Under the pieces are notes generated by a model. That model was not told the DNA's origin and made no database searches. It saw only the letters and a program-made list of their open reading frames with translations. Positions 34,548 to 44,322 of a stretch of DNA of 64,000 nt are shown one piece after another. Both the position numbers and the translations under genes were made by a program. The stretch covers positions 1 through 64,000 of the forward strand of contig NZ_JAAAWP010000015.1 of the NCBI RefSeq assembly GCF_010500915.1, in the 5' to 3' direction. Positions within the stretch are counted from its first letter, which is position 1. Each line of letters opens with the position of its first letter. Source of the stretch: Alteromonas hispanica. Its GTDB lineage: Bacteria > Pseudomonadota > Gammaproteobacteria > Enterobacterales > Alteromonadaceae.

Positions 34548-35777
34548 ATGGAAAAGACGCTCAGATACAATTACAGGCTAAATCCTACGCCAGTTCAAGA
34601 AGCTAAACTCATTGAGTTTGGCGCTACAGCGCGTGGCATTTGGAATCTGTTGTTGTCTGAAAATAGGCGTCGATATGAATACGATAAAACATTCCTGTTT
34701 TACAAAGACATGGCTTCTCTCCTTAAGGAAATAAAGCCACTCGAGGAATTTGAGTGGATTAAAGCGTTTGATTCAGCGGCAGGCCAGCAAGTCGCTCGTG
34801 ACTTAGAAACGGCGATGAAGAATGCGTTTTCAAAAGGTCGTTTGCAGCGGTTTCCAAAGCATAAAATATCCTACAAGAAAAAGAAGCTTCACAATGACTC
34901 GTTCCGAGCTGTCAATAACTCCAATTGCATTCGAATCGAAGATGGTGCTATTAGCATCCCAAAAGTTGGCAAAGTGCCAATCGTTTTGCATCGTGAGTTG
35001 GTCAGTAATATTAAAACAGTGACTGTCCAGTATCGTCACGGAAAATGGGAGTGCAGTATCACTCAGGAAGTTGAGTGTAAAACCGCTAAACAAGTATTGG
35101 AAACGCTCACTGGCTTTGACATCAACTCAAAACAAACGGTGGTAGGTTCTAACGGTTTTATGGCCGACAACCCTAAATTTTTAAAACACTCAAAAGAGAA
35201 ATTAAATCAATTGCAACGCCAGCTTGCTCGCCGAACCAAAGGTTCAAATCGCTGGCAAAAAACAAAACAACGCATCAATAAATTGCACGGCAAAATCTCA
35301 AGGCAAAGACTCGACTTTGCGCACAAAGTATCACGACAGATAATCAATGAAACTGATATAGCGTGTTTTGAAGATCTGAATGTAGCAGCGATGCAAAAGT
35401 TCAATGGCAGCATGGTTGTTGATAATGTGATGGGGTTAATCACTCAGCTTTCAAAATATAAGGCCGAGCTTGAGGGTAAGCTCTATCACGAAATTGGTCG
35501 CTTTGAAAAATCCACTGGGATTTGCTCAGAATGCGGTCAGCGTCATGTATTATCATTGAACGATAGATATTTCACCTGCTTGTCTTGCGGAACATATCAA
35601 AACCGCGACCTCTCAGCAGCTAAAAGTATAGCTCGAACAAGTGAATTAGATTTAATTGCGGCGGGAATCGTCGCAAAGGTTTTAAAGCCTACATCTCAGC
35701 AGAAATATTCCATTAAAATGAAAGTCTTCGAGCTATCGAAGTTGGATTGTGGATCTGAGAAAAGAGAAGCAGCTTAG
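34548..35777 (+). CDS. tnpB: RNA-guided nuclease TnpB
   Basis: The 409-residue protein starts MEKTLRYNYRLNPTPVQ, the usual TnpB opening, with a helical recognition region and a split RuvC nuclease: Asp191 in GFDINSK, Glu275 in CFEDLNV and Asp354 in NRDLSAAKS. The zinc ribbon has CSEC (326-329) and CLSC (344-347). All catalytic and metal residues are present, so activity is plausible. TnpB cuts DNA guided by an omega RNA from the element's right end and helps keep the element at its site. GFDIN instead of the more common GIDxG is a small oddity. It is expressed away from tnpA. Confidence 0.92.
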   Translation: MEKTLRYNYRLNPTPVQEAKLIEFGATARGIWNLLLSENRRRYEYDKTFLFYKDMASLLKEIKPLEEFEWIKAFDSAAGQQVARDLETAMKNAFSKGRLQRFPKHKISYKKKKLHNDSFRAVNNSNCIRIEDGAISIPKVGKVPIVLHRELVSNIKTVTVQYRHGKWECSITQEVECKTAKQVLETLTGFDINSKQTVVGSNGFMADNPKFLKHSKEKLNQLQRQLARRTKGSNRWQKTKQRINKLHGKISRQRLDFAHKVSRQIINETDIACFEDLNVAAMQKFNGSMVVDNVMGLITQLSKYKAELEGKLYHEIGRFEKSTGICSECGQRHVLSLNDRYFTCLSCGTYQNRDLSAAKSIARTSELDLIAAGIVAKVLKPTSQQKYSIKMKVFELSKLDCGSEKREAA

Positions 35778-35835
35778 CTCAAAGCTAGACTGTGGAAGCC
35801 CAGTGATCAGAGAAGCGATGTCGCTGGGTAGTTCA
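35778..35835 (+). ncRNA. Probable 3' part of the omega RNA and right end of the element
   Basis: Directly after the tnpB stop lies a hairpin, CCCAG ... CTGGG (35799-35828), then TAGTTCAC. In IS605 elements the omega RNA overlaps the tnpB 3' end and finishes at the right end, with flanking DNA serving as guide. The guide here would begin about 35836. The RNA's 5' end cannot be placed from sequence. Confidence 0.45.
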
Positions 35836-36062
35836 CAAACGCTGAATGTTGCTAAAAATTGACAGATGAATAAAAGATCGCAGCTTAAAACAAAAAAGCA
35901 GTAAGCAGTATGGTTGAGGGTGATGTTTAAGAAGGTATTTTACAGCGGTAGCGTAGAGGTTTTTTTAGACATTCTTTAGCCTTTTGTTAGCCTAATTAAG
36001 CATTCAGATTTCAATTTATTTACATTATTATCACGCGAGCTATGAAATAAAATGGAATTCAA

Positions 36063-37775
36063 ATGAGTTTGTCTACAAAAAACAAACGAGTCAAAAGTGA
36101 TTCTCAAGCGCTTTTAAAACCTATCGCCTTTGCGTTTTTCTTTCTGTATCTATTGTTATCACTTAGTCACTTTTTTTTGTTGAGTGAAGACTTCAAATGG
36201 ACGCTCATTTCACTTTCATCGCTAACCATGATTGTAAGTTTCGTCTTGATGCGAAAAGCCGGTAATATTTCTGCCGACCGTCAGAGCTTTTGGATTTTAA
36301 TACTTCTCGCGTTCGGTACTATCAATAGTGTTCTGCATTTGTGGCTGTCTCAACTGCCAGAACAAACAACCAATATTTTCTTGGTAATTATCGCCTCTGG
36401 AATTGTGTTTTCAAATCGTGCCCACTGGGCCTTTTTGATAGTACTGAATTGGCTGGGGTGGATTGTCGTTAATCTCGCTGTCGATATGCCAATGATGATG
36501 CACTTTTTCTTCGCATTATTTATGGGAACAATGCTCAGTTGGTTTGCGCACCTAGCCCGGCGAACACTGGTAAGTAAACAGGCGGAATTACTCCAAGAGA
36601 GAGATATCGCTGTAGCCCATGAGCAAGAGGCCATAGCCGCGAACGAAGCGAAGAGTGCATTTCTAGCCAACATGAGCCATGAGATACGCACACCCATGAA
36701 CGGCATCATTGGTATGATTGAAATTATCAGTCGCACAAATTTAAATGATGATCAGAAGCAGTTTATAGCCACAGCAAAACGCAGCGCAGATTCGTTGTTA
36801 TTTGTTATTAACGACATCTTAGATTTTTCGAAAATTGAAGCGGGAGAGTTAAGGCTTGAAAATGTCGAGTTTGAGATAACGCATTTCATGAGGGATTTGG
36901 TGCAGGAGCAAAAGGTTTTAGCAGATAGCAAAGGGTTGAAGCTTGACTTGGTTACCAATAACACCAAACAGCTGAACGTAGTCGGCGACCCGTATCGTAT
37001 GAAGCAAGTGTTCAATAACTTACTGTCTAATGCTGTTAAATTTACTGACCGCGGCGGCGTTACAATTAAATATGATGTGGTGAGTATTGATGACACGCTG
37101 CGTTTTAGCACTGAAATACATGATACCGGAATTGGAATTTGCGATTCTGCTATTCCCAGCCTTTTCGACTCATTCTCACAAGCCGATACGTCTACCACGC
37201 GAAAGTTTGGCGGTACAGGGCTAGGGCTTGCCATTACCAAGCAGCTTTGTGAACTCATGGGCGGGGACATCGCCATAGAGAGTACGTTGGGTAAAGGCTC
37301 TATATTTAAGTTTACTATTCCGTTTAAACCGGCGGACCAAACCGAACCGGGAGACTCAGACGAACATCCTGAGGCCTTGCAACCTGTAATGAACCTATCC
37401 GTGTTGTTAGTTGAAGACAATGATATAAACCAAGAAGTAATGCTGGCGATTTTGGAAAATATGGGAGTCAATGTCGGCGTTGCGAACGATGGCCTTGAGG
37501 CCATAGATATACTGGAGGCGTCTGACTCTACACACTACGACCTTATTTTCATGGACTGCCAAATGCCAAACCTCGATGGCTATGAAACTACTCGTAGAAT
37601 ACGTGCAGGTCATACTGGTGAAGCGCTTAGGCAAATTCCTATTGTAGCACTAACGGCTAATGCGATGGATAGTGAAAAACAGAAATGTTTCGATGCGGGC
37701 ATGAATGACTATCTCACGAAACCGGTTGATATTGAGTCGTTAAAAAATACGTTGGCGTTATATCAGCGCAACTAA
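36063..37775 (+). CDS. Membrane hybrid histidine kinase (BarA-like layout)
   Basis: The 570-residue protein has five or six membrane segments in the first 165 residues without a recognised periplasmic domain, a short coiled coil (about 172-200), then a HisKA domain with FLANMSHEIRTPMNGIIGM (phospho-His in SHEIRTP), a HATPase domain (NLLSNAVKFTDRGG, DTGIGI, FGGTGLGLAI) and a C-terminal receiver (VLLVEDNDINQEVML, phospho-acceptor Asp in FMDCQMPNLDGYE, late Lys in YLTKPVD). There is no Hpt domain, so a separate phosphotransfer protein would be needed. No partner is adjacent. It runs convergently into the next kinase, with 37 bp between the stops. Confidence 0.93.
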   Translation: MSLSTKNKRVKSDSQALLKPIAFAFFFLYLLLSLSHFFLLSEDFKWTLISLSSLTMIVSFVLMRKAGNISADRQSFWILILLAFGTINSVLHLWLSQLPEQTTNIFLVIIASGIVFSNRAHWAFLIVLNWLGWIVVNLAVDMPMMMHFFFALFMGTMLSWFAHLARRTLVSKQAELLQERDIAVAHEQEAIAANEAKSAFLANMSHEIRTPMNGIIGMIEIISRTNLNDDQKQFIATAKRSADSLLFVINDILDFSKIEAGELRLENVEFEITHFMRDLVQEQKVLADSKGLKLDLVTNNTKQLNVVGDPYRMKQVFNNLLSNAVKFTDRGGVTIKYDVVSIDDTLRFSTEIHDTGIGICDSAIPSLFDSFSQADTSTTRKFGGTGLGLAITKQLCELMGGDIAIESTLGKGSIFKFTIPFKPADQTEPGDSDEHPEALQPVMNLSVLLVEDNDINQEVMLAILENMGVNVGVANDGLEAIDILEASDSTHYDLIFMDCQMPNLDGYETTRRIRAGHTGEALRQIPIVALTANAMDSEKQKCFDAGMNDYLTKPVDIESLKNTLALYQRN

Positions 37776-37812
37776 TGTATGGAACAGCAACCATACCCGC
37801 CATATCAGTGAG

Positions 37813-40800
37813 CTAGTTGACTCTTTGCTTTATTAATCGCTTTAACGCGCTCGGTTTTATCGGCTTTGGTAAATAGGCAATATCCATGTCTGCAGCAATA
37901 TCTCGTACTTCTGGGCTTCTATTTGCGGTAATTAATATGCGTAATGGCGCAACATAAGGTAAAGATTCAATGGCGTGTAATACGTCAGTACCGGTCTCTC
38001 CAAAGTTGAGATGATAGTCGGCAATAATAATATCGGGCTTCATTTCACAGGCTGCTAAAGCTTCGATTTTGTTTGTAGCTGTTATTACCTCGCCGCCCCA
38101 ATCGCCCAACAGGGCCTGCATGGCCACTGTCACTTGTTCGTCGTTCTCTATAAGTAGAAGTCGTTTACCTTGAAGAAACTGTGACGCTTGGTTGCTATTA
38201 AAGGCGAGTTCATTTTGTGGCTGTGTTTCTTCTTTAAGAGCTTCTACAGTTTTTGAATAGGTAACGCTGCACTTGGGGATGGTGATAGCAAAACAGCTCC
38301 CTTTGTGAATTTCTGACTGTAAAGTAATGGTATGGCCAAGCAGTTTGCACATTCTATCTACAATAGTAAGACCTAAGCCAATTCCCTGAGAGTTACTTGA
38401 GTGTTCTAGCTGGTGGAATTCGCTAAAAATTTCTTCTTGTTGGTGCCGCGGAATACCTGGGCCGGTATCGTAAACGCAAACATTGAGTGACTGTCTACAG
38501 TTTGTAGCAAGTGACTGTCCAGAATTAGCCTCTGTAATAAGTGACTGTCCACAATCAGCATTAGAAGTCGATACGCCCGAGAATGAACCTTGAGATAATG
38601 GTGATACCGGCAGCTCTTGTTTTCTTCTCACACCAACTAAAACCGAGCCTGTTTGAGTGTAACGAATGGCATTAGAAAGCAAGTTTTGCACAACACGTCT
38701 AAACAGGTGTTTGTCGCTGTATGTCCAGCAACTTGTTTTCACGTACGTGAGGGTTATACCTCTTTCTTTTGCGATAAGGCTAAACTCTTTGCACAGTGAA
38801 GCTAAAACATCGTCGATGGCAAAAGTGACCTTATTTGGCTTTAAAACGCCAGAATCAAGCTTCGTCATATCTAACAACATCGACAACAGACTTTGAGCAT
38901 TATTTAACGAGTCAACAACCCCTTCAGAAAGCCCAGACAACTCACTGTTTTTGGTTTTTTTCTGCAGCATAGAGGCAAATAGTGTGGCAGCGTTAAAAGG
39001 CTGCATAAGGTCGTGTCCCGCAGCAGCAAGAAATTTGGTTTTACTCTCGTTTGCTGCGTCGGCTTGTTGTTTGGCGTCTTGCAACTCCTGTGTACGGCGT
39101 TCTACCCGTTGCTCTAACTCAGACTTCGATTTTTCCAAAGCGCTTTGGATCGCAATATATTCGGTAATATCACTGTAAGTGGTAACGTATCCTCCACCGG
39201 GTAGTGGCGCGCCGTTTAATTCTATTACCTTGCCGTCATGCTGCTTTCTAATGTACTTATGGCGACTCCCCTCAAGCATATATTGAATGCGTTTTTCAAT
39301 TTCGCTATCGATGTCATTATTGATATTAATTTGCTTGTCGCCACTGATTTCATTACCAAAACGACCAGTGCTGCCGTCAGTGTTGCCAAACAGCCCACGC
39401 TTGGCGTTGTACTTCAAGATATCGATTATTGGCATTCCTACTTTTAAAAATCCGCGCGGATAACGGAAAAGCTCAATATAGCGCTCGTTCCATGCCAATA
39501 ACTGAAGCTTTTCATCGAGAACGCTTATTCCTTGCTCTATGTTTTGTACAGACGACTGTAAAACTTCGTGATTGAACTGGAACGACTGCGATGCTTCTTC
39601 CACCCAATCTACCAACTCGGGCAATGAGTCTGTGCCCTTATCAGCAATGGCGCCCAGCAGAATTCTAGCACTTGGTCCTCCAACCTGAGCGGCAAGAAGT
39701 TTTTCTACTCGTTGTAAAAGCGAATGGCTTGCTAACCCATTTACCTGAGGATGAGATACGTCAACAGAGAGTTGATTAACCAAAGTGTTATGGGTTTGCG
39801 AGTCTAAAACACGCTGGGTTAACGACACTAAGTCGCCTACTCGTATGGTCAGGTATGGGGTAGATGTGGCTAAATCTATGTTGCTGTCGACAACGCTCTT
39901 TTTATCTCCAAAAAAACTAATAAATGATACCAACATATAAATGGCGGCATTGGTGATAAGAGATATCAGAAAGCCAATGCCAAGCTGGGCATCGGTAGGC
40001 GGCGCATTAAAGTAATAGCTCGACATCACGCTTGGGTATAACAGCAGTGCGCACCAACACAGAAAGCCCGAAAAGAGCCCCGCCAACGCAGCGGCTTTTG
40101 AACGCTTTTCCCAGTAAAGCCCAAACATGAGCACCGGCAAGCACTGCCCTAAAAGCGCAATAGCAATAACGCCACTTTTTACAAGAGGAGCAGCTTGACT
40201 CACATTGAGGTGATACCAAAGCGCTACTGAAAGAACTACCAATACCGTTAATCGGCGTATGGCGAGTACCTTTGTTGTTTCAAGGGTATGGTTGGGCTCT
40301 GTTCTTAAACGCGCTTTTATCCACAGCGGTGTCACTAAGTTGTTGGCAATCATAATGCCCAGGGCCAGCGTGGCGACGATAACCATACTGGTGGTTGCCG
40401 ACAATCCACCTAAAAAAGCAATGATAGAAAGCGCGGTGTTTTCGGCAAAAAGGGGGAGGGCCAGTACATAAGTATCTGAGTTAACCGACGGTGGCAGCAA
40501 CATCTTTCCTGCCAACGCCAGAGGGATAAGAAATACTGTCATGCCCAATAAGTAAACCGGGAAAAACCACCTAGCGGTGCGAAGTTCGCCTTCTCCATTC
40601 AGTTCAACAAAGTTCATATGAAACTGTCGTGGCAAAACAAACATAGAGCACACACCAAGTAATACATGAGTAACGTAAACAAGAGGGGCGCTATTGGCGT
40701 AAATCAGTTCTCGCGCTTGCTCATGTTGAGAGGCTTTAGAAATAAGGTCTAGCACCCCATCGAACATAAAAAAGCAGACAAAAATGCCAACAGACCACAG

Positions 40801-41394
40801 CGCGACAAGTTTAAACACCGACTCAAAGGCAATAGTCATTAACAAGCCCGGGTGCTTGTCAGTGAGGTTGAGTGTTCGGGTACCAAAAATAATCGCGAAT
40901 ATCGCCATTAATAACGCCACATACATGCTTACGCTTTGGCTGGTTTCTGATGTATTTGGGGTAATAAGAGTAATGCTTTTGGTAATTGCGTCGAGTTGCA
41001 AGGCGATATAGGGAATAACACCAACAAAGCAAAGCACGGTAACGAATGCTGCCACAAGGTGAGAATGTTTGTACTTCATGCCAATCAGATCGGCAAGCGA
41101 GGTAATATTATGTTGCTGGCAAAGACGGCTTATATGCAATACCACAGGAAATGCAAATACCATAGTAAGGATAATACCCATATAGGTAGGAACGATAGCC
41201 CATCCATACTCAGCGGCTTGCGAGGTGGTGCCGAAAAAAGCCCAAGACGTACAGTGCACGCCCAATCCCAAGCTATATAAAATTGGGTGCTGGCGATTAT
41301 CTTTTAGATATCTTTCTCCCCAAAAGCCAATCGCGAATAAAATGAAGAGATAAACAGCAACAATACTGCCAACCGACCAGATACTCAGCATCAA
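37813..41394 (-). CDS. Symporter-type hybrid sensor kinase, CrbS-like
   Basis: The 1193-residue protein starts with about 13 membrane segments of the sodium/solute symporter (SSS) fold (residues about 5-500), followed by a PAS_7 domain (about 615-740, 'GISVLDEKLQLLAWNERYIELFRYP'), a coiled coil, HisKA ('FLAAAGHDLMQPFNAATLF', phospho-His in GHDLMQP), HATPase ('NLLSNAIRYTQTGS', 'DTGPGIP', 'GIGLGLTI') and a receiver ('LLLIENDEQV', Asp in IIADYHLNF, late Lys in LPKPIKP). CrbS kinases of this layout, with CrbR, activate acetyl-CoA synthetase genes in vibrios and pseudomonads. An insertion of about 36 residues with a repeated GQSL motif interrupts the ATPase domain. The likely partner is the regulator at 28323. 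Confidence 0.92.
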   Translation of the reverse strand: MMLSIWSVGSIVAVYLFILFAIGFWGERYLKDNRQHPILYSLGLGVHCTSWAFFGTTSQAAEYGWAIVPTYMGIILTMVFAFPVVLHISRLCQQHNITSLADLIGMKYKHSHLVAAFVTVLCFVGVIPYIALQLDAITKSITLITPNTSETSQSVSMYVALLMAIFAIIFGTRTLNLTDKHPGLLMTIAFESVFKLVALWSVGIFVCFFMFDGVLDLISKASQHEQARELIYANSAPLVYVTHVLLGVCSMFVLPRQFHMNFVELNGEGELRTARWFFPVYLLGMTVFLIPLALAGKMLLPPSVNSDTYVLALPLFAENTALSIIAFLGGLSATTSMVIVATLALGIMIANNLVTPLWIKARLRTEPNHTLETTKVLAIRRLTVLVVLSVALWYHLNVSQAAPLVKSGVIAIALLGQCLPVLMFGLYWEKRSKAAALAGLFSGFLCWCALLLYPSVMSSYYFNAPPTDAQLGIGFLISLITNAAIYMLVSFISFFGDKKSVVDSNIDLATSTPYLTIRVGDLVSLTQRVLDSQTHNTLVNQLSVDVSHPQVNGLASHSLLQRVEKLLAAQVGGPSARILLGAIADKGTDSLPELVDWVEEASQSFQFNHEVLQSSVQNIEQGISVLDEKLQLLAWNERYIELFRYPRGFLKVGMPIIDILKYNAKRGLFGNTDGSTGRFGNEISGDKQININNDIDSEIEKRIQYMLEGSRHKYIRKQHDGKVIELNGAPLPGGGYVTTYSDITEYIAIQSALEKSKSELEQRVERRTQELQDAKQQADAANESKTKFLAAAGHDLMQPFNAATLFASMLQKKTKNSELSGLSEGVVDSLNNAQSLLSMLLDMTKLDSGVLKPNKVTFAIDDVLASLCKEFSLIAKERGITLTYVKTSCWTYSDKHLFRRVVQNLLSNAIRYTQTGSVLVGVRRKQELPVSPLSQGSFSGVSTSNADCGQSLITEANSGQSLATNCRQSLNVCVYDTGPGIPRHQQEEIFSEFHQLEHSSNSQGIGLGLTIVDRMCKLLGHTITLQSEIHKGSCFAITIPKCSVTYSKTVEALKEETQPQNELAFNSNQASQFLQGKRLLLIENDEQVTVAMQALLGDWGGEVITATNKIEALAACEMKPDIIIADYHLNFGETGTDVLHAIESLPYVAPLRILITANRSPEVRDIAADMDIAYLPKPIKPSALKRLIKQRVN
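38486..38562. repeat. Short repeats inside the CrbS-like gene
   Basis: AGTGACTGTC occurs three times (38486-38495, 38510-38519, 38540-38549), spaced 24 and 30 bp, so the frame is kept. On the coding strand they give CGQSL, SGQSL and CRQSL. They lie between the N-box and the DTGPG box of the HATPase domain, where kinases normally have only a short link. It looks like an inserted repetitive element that became part of the protein. Confidence 0.75.
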
Positions 41395-41540
41395 TGATCC
41401 TCATGAAATACACGCACTTACGTTAACACGATTTTCACAACATGAAGCAGTGATTTTCACAAGATGGTAAGCGATTGCGTTAGGTCAAAATTATTTTTGA
41501 AAAAAAATTTAAATCAAACCACAAATTTTGTGTGGTTACC

Positions 41541-41570
41541 CTTGATCGCTTAGAAACTAGCCCCATAAAT
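41541..41570 (+). promoter_or_regulatory. Sigma-32 heat-shock promoter of grpE
   Basis: CTTGAT (41541-41546) and CCCCATAA (41561-41568) are separated by 14 bp, close to the sigma-32 consensus CTTGAAA-N11-15-CCCCATnT. The leader then contains a nested stem, GCAACAC with GTGTTGC, and a TGCCTA/TAGGCA pair (41606-41611, 41631-41636) that brackets the ribosome binding site and could act as a weak thermometer. Confidence 0.8.
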
Positions 41571-41635
41571 AAGCGCAACACAGTTATTCCCTTTAAGTAG
41601 GGTGTTGCCTAATTTAAAAAAGTTTGGAGGTAGGC

Positions 41636-42265
41636 ATGAGCGAAAATCGCGACGTGCAGGCAGATAAAGAAAACGCAGTTGATGAAACAGTGCAAGCAAC
41701 AGAAGAAGTGGAAGTTGAAGGCCAAGAAGTAGAAGGTTCTGATGCACCTCTAGATGAAGCTTGTCAGCGTATTTATGAGCTAGAGACTGCTTTATCTGAA
41801 GCCCAAGCTACGGTTAAAGAGCAACAAGACAGCGTACTTCGCGCCAGAGCTGACGCCGACAATGCACGTCGTCGCGCAGAGGGTGAAGTGGAAAAGGCAC
41901 GTAAGTTTGCTCTTGAACGCTTTGCCGGTGAGCTTTTACCAGTAATTGATAACTTAGAACGCGCCATTGAATTGTCTGACAGCGACAGTGAGGCTGTAAA
42001 GCCTTTGCTTGAAGGCGTAGAAATGACGCACAAAACTTTTATCAGCACTATTGAGAAATTTGGATTAACCCCTATAGATCCGCAGGGCGAAACCTTTAAC
42101 CCTGATTTGCATCAGGCGATGTCGATGCAAGAAAGTGCAGACCACGAGCCAAATACAGTTATGGCGGTTATGCAAAAAGGTTATCAAATTAACGGCCGTT
42201 TGCTTCGCCCTGCCATGGTAATGGTATCGCGCGCACCAAGCGGTGGTGTTGATACGCAAGCGTAA
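41636..42265 (+). CDS. grpE: Nucleotide exchange factor GrpE
   Basis: I start at ATG 41636 (MSENRD) because GGAGG lies 6 bp before it; the frame extends four codons upstream only. The 209-residue protein has an acidic disordered N-terminus, a long coiled coil (about 45-95) and the GrpE core: '[44 protein letters not shown]' in pattern and the C-terminal '[10 protein letters not shown]', '[24 protein letters not shown]'. It removes ADP from DnaK. It leads the grpE-dnaK-dnaJ cluster behind a sigma-32 promoter. Confidence 0.97.
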   Translation: MSENRDVQADKENAVDETVQATEEVEVEGQEVEGSDAPLDEACQRIYELETALSEAQATVKEQQDSVLRARADADNARRRAEGEVEKARKFALERFAGELLPVIDNLERAIELSDSDSEAVKPLLEGVEMTHKTFISTIEKFGLTPIDPQGETFNPDLHQAMSMQESADHEPNTVMAVMQKGYQINGRLLRPAMVMVSRAPSGGVDTQA

Positions 42266-42314
42266 GCCAAGTATTGCGATAAAAGACACAAAAAGTCAGT
42301 TTTTTTACTGGCAA

Positions 42315-42345
42315 CTATTGAAAAGAGCGGGAATAACCCCACTAT
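42315..42345 (+). promoter_or_regulatory. Sigma-32 promoter of dnaK
   Basis: CTATTGAAA (42315-42323) and CCCCACTAT (42337-42345), 13 bp apart, match the sigma-32 pattern well. It lies about 37 bp before the dnaK ATG, so dnaK has its own heat-shock promoter in addition to read-through from grpE. Confidence 0.75.
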
Positions 42346-42381
42346 TTTTACAGAATTAAGAAACTTTTCGGAGACACGAAA

Positions 42382-44310
42382 ATGGGTAGAATCATAGGTA
42401 TCGATTTAGGTACAACTAATTCATGTGTCGCAGTTCTAGACGGCGACAAACCACGCGTAATTGAAAACGCGGAAGGCGATCGTACAACACCTTCAATCAT
42501 CGCTTACACAAACGATGGTGAAACATTGGTAGGTCAGTCTGCAAAGCGTCAGGCGGTCACTAACCCAGAAAACACATTATTCGCAATCAAGCGTTTAATC
42601 GGTCGTCGCTTCCAAGATAAAGAAGTACAGCGTGACATCGACATCATGCCTTTCAAAATTGTAGGTGCTGATAACGGTGATGCATGGGTAGAAGCGAAAG
42701 GTGAGAAGATGGCGCCTCCGCAGGTTTCTGCTGAAGTACTTAAGAAAATGAAAAAGACCGCTGAAGATTATCTTGGCGAAGAAGTAACTGGCGCAGTTAT
42801 CACTGTTCCTGCTTACTTTAACGACTCTCAGCGTCAGGCAACGAAAGACGCCGGTCGTATCGCAGGTCTTGAAGTTAAGCGTATCATCAACGAGCCAACT
42901 GCTGCTGCTCTTGCTTATGGCATGGACAAAAAGCAAGGCGATAATGTTGTTGCAGTATACGATTTAGGTGGTGGTACATTCGATATCTCAATCATCGAAA
43001 TCGACGAAGTAGACGGTGAGCACACGTTTGAAGTACTAGCGACTAACGGTGACACACACCTTGGTGGTGAAGATTTCGATAACCGTGTTATCAACTACCT
43101 CGTTGAAGAATTCAAGAAAGACCAAGGCATCGACCTTCGTAAAGATCCGCTAGCTATGCAGCGTCTTAAAGAAGCGGGTGAAAAAGCGAAAATCGAACTT
43201 TCTTCTTCACAGCAGACAGAAGTTAACTTGCCGTACATCACAGCAGATGGTTCAGGTCCTAAGCACTTAGCGATTAAACTTACGCGCGCTAAGCTTGAGT
43301 CACTGGTAGAAGAACTTGTTAAGAACTCACTAGAGCCACTTAAGCAAGCACTAGCTGATTCAGACCTATCTGTTGGCGACATCAACGACATCATCCTTGT
43401 TGGTGGTCAAACGCGTATGCCGCTAGTGCAGAAGTATGTAACTGAATTCTTTGGCAAAGAGCCACGTAAAGATGTTAACCCAGATGAAGCTGTTGCAGTA
43501 GGCGCGGCAATTCAAGGTGGAGTACTTTCTGGTGACGTTAAAGACGTACTACTGCTAGACGTTACGCCTCTGTCTCTAGGTATTGAGACAATGGGTGGCG
43601 TAATGACTGCGCTAATCGAGAAGAACACGACTATTCCAACGAAGAAGTCGCAAACGTTCTCGACAGCGGAAGATAATCAGTCTGCGGTAACTGTACACGT
43701 ACTACAAGGTGAGCGTAAGCAGTCAAGCGGCAACAAGTCTCTTGGTCAGTTTAACCTTGAAGGTATTCGCCCAGCAGCGCGCGGTGTGCCGCAAATCGAA
43801 GTAACCTTCGACCTAGATGCTGACGGTATCCTACACGTGTCTGCGAAAGATAAAGACACAGGTAAAGAGCAGAAGATCACTATCAAAGCTTCTTCAGGCC
43901 TAAGCGATGAAGAAGTAGAAAAAATGGTAGCTGACGCGGAAGCGAACAAAGAAGCTGATAAGAAGTTTGAAGAACTGATTCAAGCGCGTAACCAAGCTGA
44001 TGGTATGGTTCACGCCACACGTAAACAGCTTGAAGAAGTTGGCGATGCACTAAGTGCAGAAGACAAAGCGCCAATCGAAGAAGCACTTTCAGCACTTGAA
44101 ACTGCAGTTAAAGGCGAAGATAAAGCTGAAATTGAAGCGAAAACGCAAGAGCTTATTCAGGCGTCTAGCAAGCTAATGGAAGCGGCGCAGGCTCAGCAAG
44201 GTGCGGCAGCTGGCGGTGCAGAAGGTGCTGAGCAGCAAGCTTCTGGTAAAGCTGACGATGATGTAGTCGACGCTGAGTTCGAAGAAGTGAAAGACGAAGA
44301 CAAAAAGTAA
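42382..44310 (+). CDS. dnaK: Chaperone DnaK (Hsp70)
   Basis: The 642-residue protein has the Hsp70 ATPase domain ([21 protein letters not shown] at the start in pattern; [26 protein letters not shown]), the linker [14 protein letters not shown], the substrate-binding domain from about 400 and an acidic Gly/Ala-rich tail ending in [16 protein letters not shown]. All are typical of gammaproteobacterial DnaK. It binds exposed hydrophobic segments of unfolded proteins and works with DnaJ and GrpE encoded on either side. Codon use is strongly biased to preferred codons, as expected of an abundant protein. A hairpin follows the stop. Confidence 0.99.
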   Translation: MGRIIGIDLGTTNSCVAVLDGDKPRVIENAEGDRTTPSIIAYTNDGETLVGQSAKRQAVTNPENTLFAIKRLIGRRFQDKEVQRDIDIMPFKIVGADNGDAWVEAKGEKMAPPQVSAEVLKKMKKTAEDYLGEEVTGAVITVPAYFNDSQRQATKDAGRIAGLEVKRIINEPTAAALAYGMDKKQGDNVVAVYDLGGGTFDISIIEIDEVDGEHTFEVLATNGDTHLGGEDFDNRVINYLVEEFKKDQGIDLRKDPLAMQRLKEAGEKAKIELSSSQQTEVNLPYITADGSGPKHLAIKLTRAKLESLVEELVKNSLEPLKQALADSDLSVGDINDIILVGGQTRMPLVQKYVTEFFGKEPRKDVNPDEAVAVGAAIQGGVLSGDVKDVLLLDVTPLSLGIETMGGVMTALIEKNTTIPTKKSQTFSTAEDNQSAVTVHVLQGERKQSSGNKSLGQFNLEGIRPAARGVPQIEVTFDLDADGILHVSAKDKDTGKEQKITIKASSGLSDEEVEKMVADAEANKEADKKFEELIQARNQADGMVHATRKQLEEVGDALSAEDKAPIEEALSALETAVKGEDKAEIEAKTQELIQASSKLMEAAQAQQGAAAGGAEGAEQQASGKADDDVVDAEFEEVKDEDKK

Positions 44311-44322
44311 GCTGTAGTAATT

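Larger units (their letters stand above)
34050..35840 (+). mobile_element. IS200/IS605-type element with divergent tnpA and tnpB
   Basis: A frameshifted Y1 transposase gene (minus) and an apparently intact tnpB (plus) are arranged head to head 38 bp apart, the IS608-like order. Near each end lies an imperfect hairpin with a shared core: 34065-34100 and 35799-35828, both with GTGATCA and GATGTCGC. The right end reads GGGTAGTTCAC, common at ends of this family. Terminal inverted repeats are absent, as expected. The exact boundaries are estimates. Confidence 0.8.

Noticed and set aside
36063-41394. The two convergent kinases as one phosphorelay
   Set aside because: They are convergent and unrelated in sensor type, each has its own receiver, and no Hpt protein links them in the sequence.
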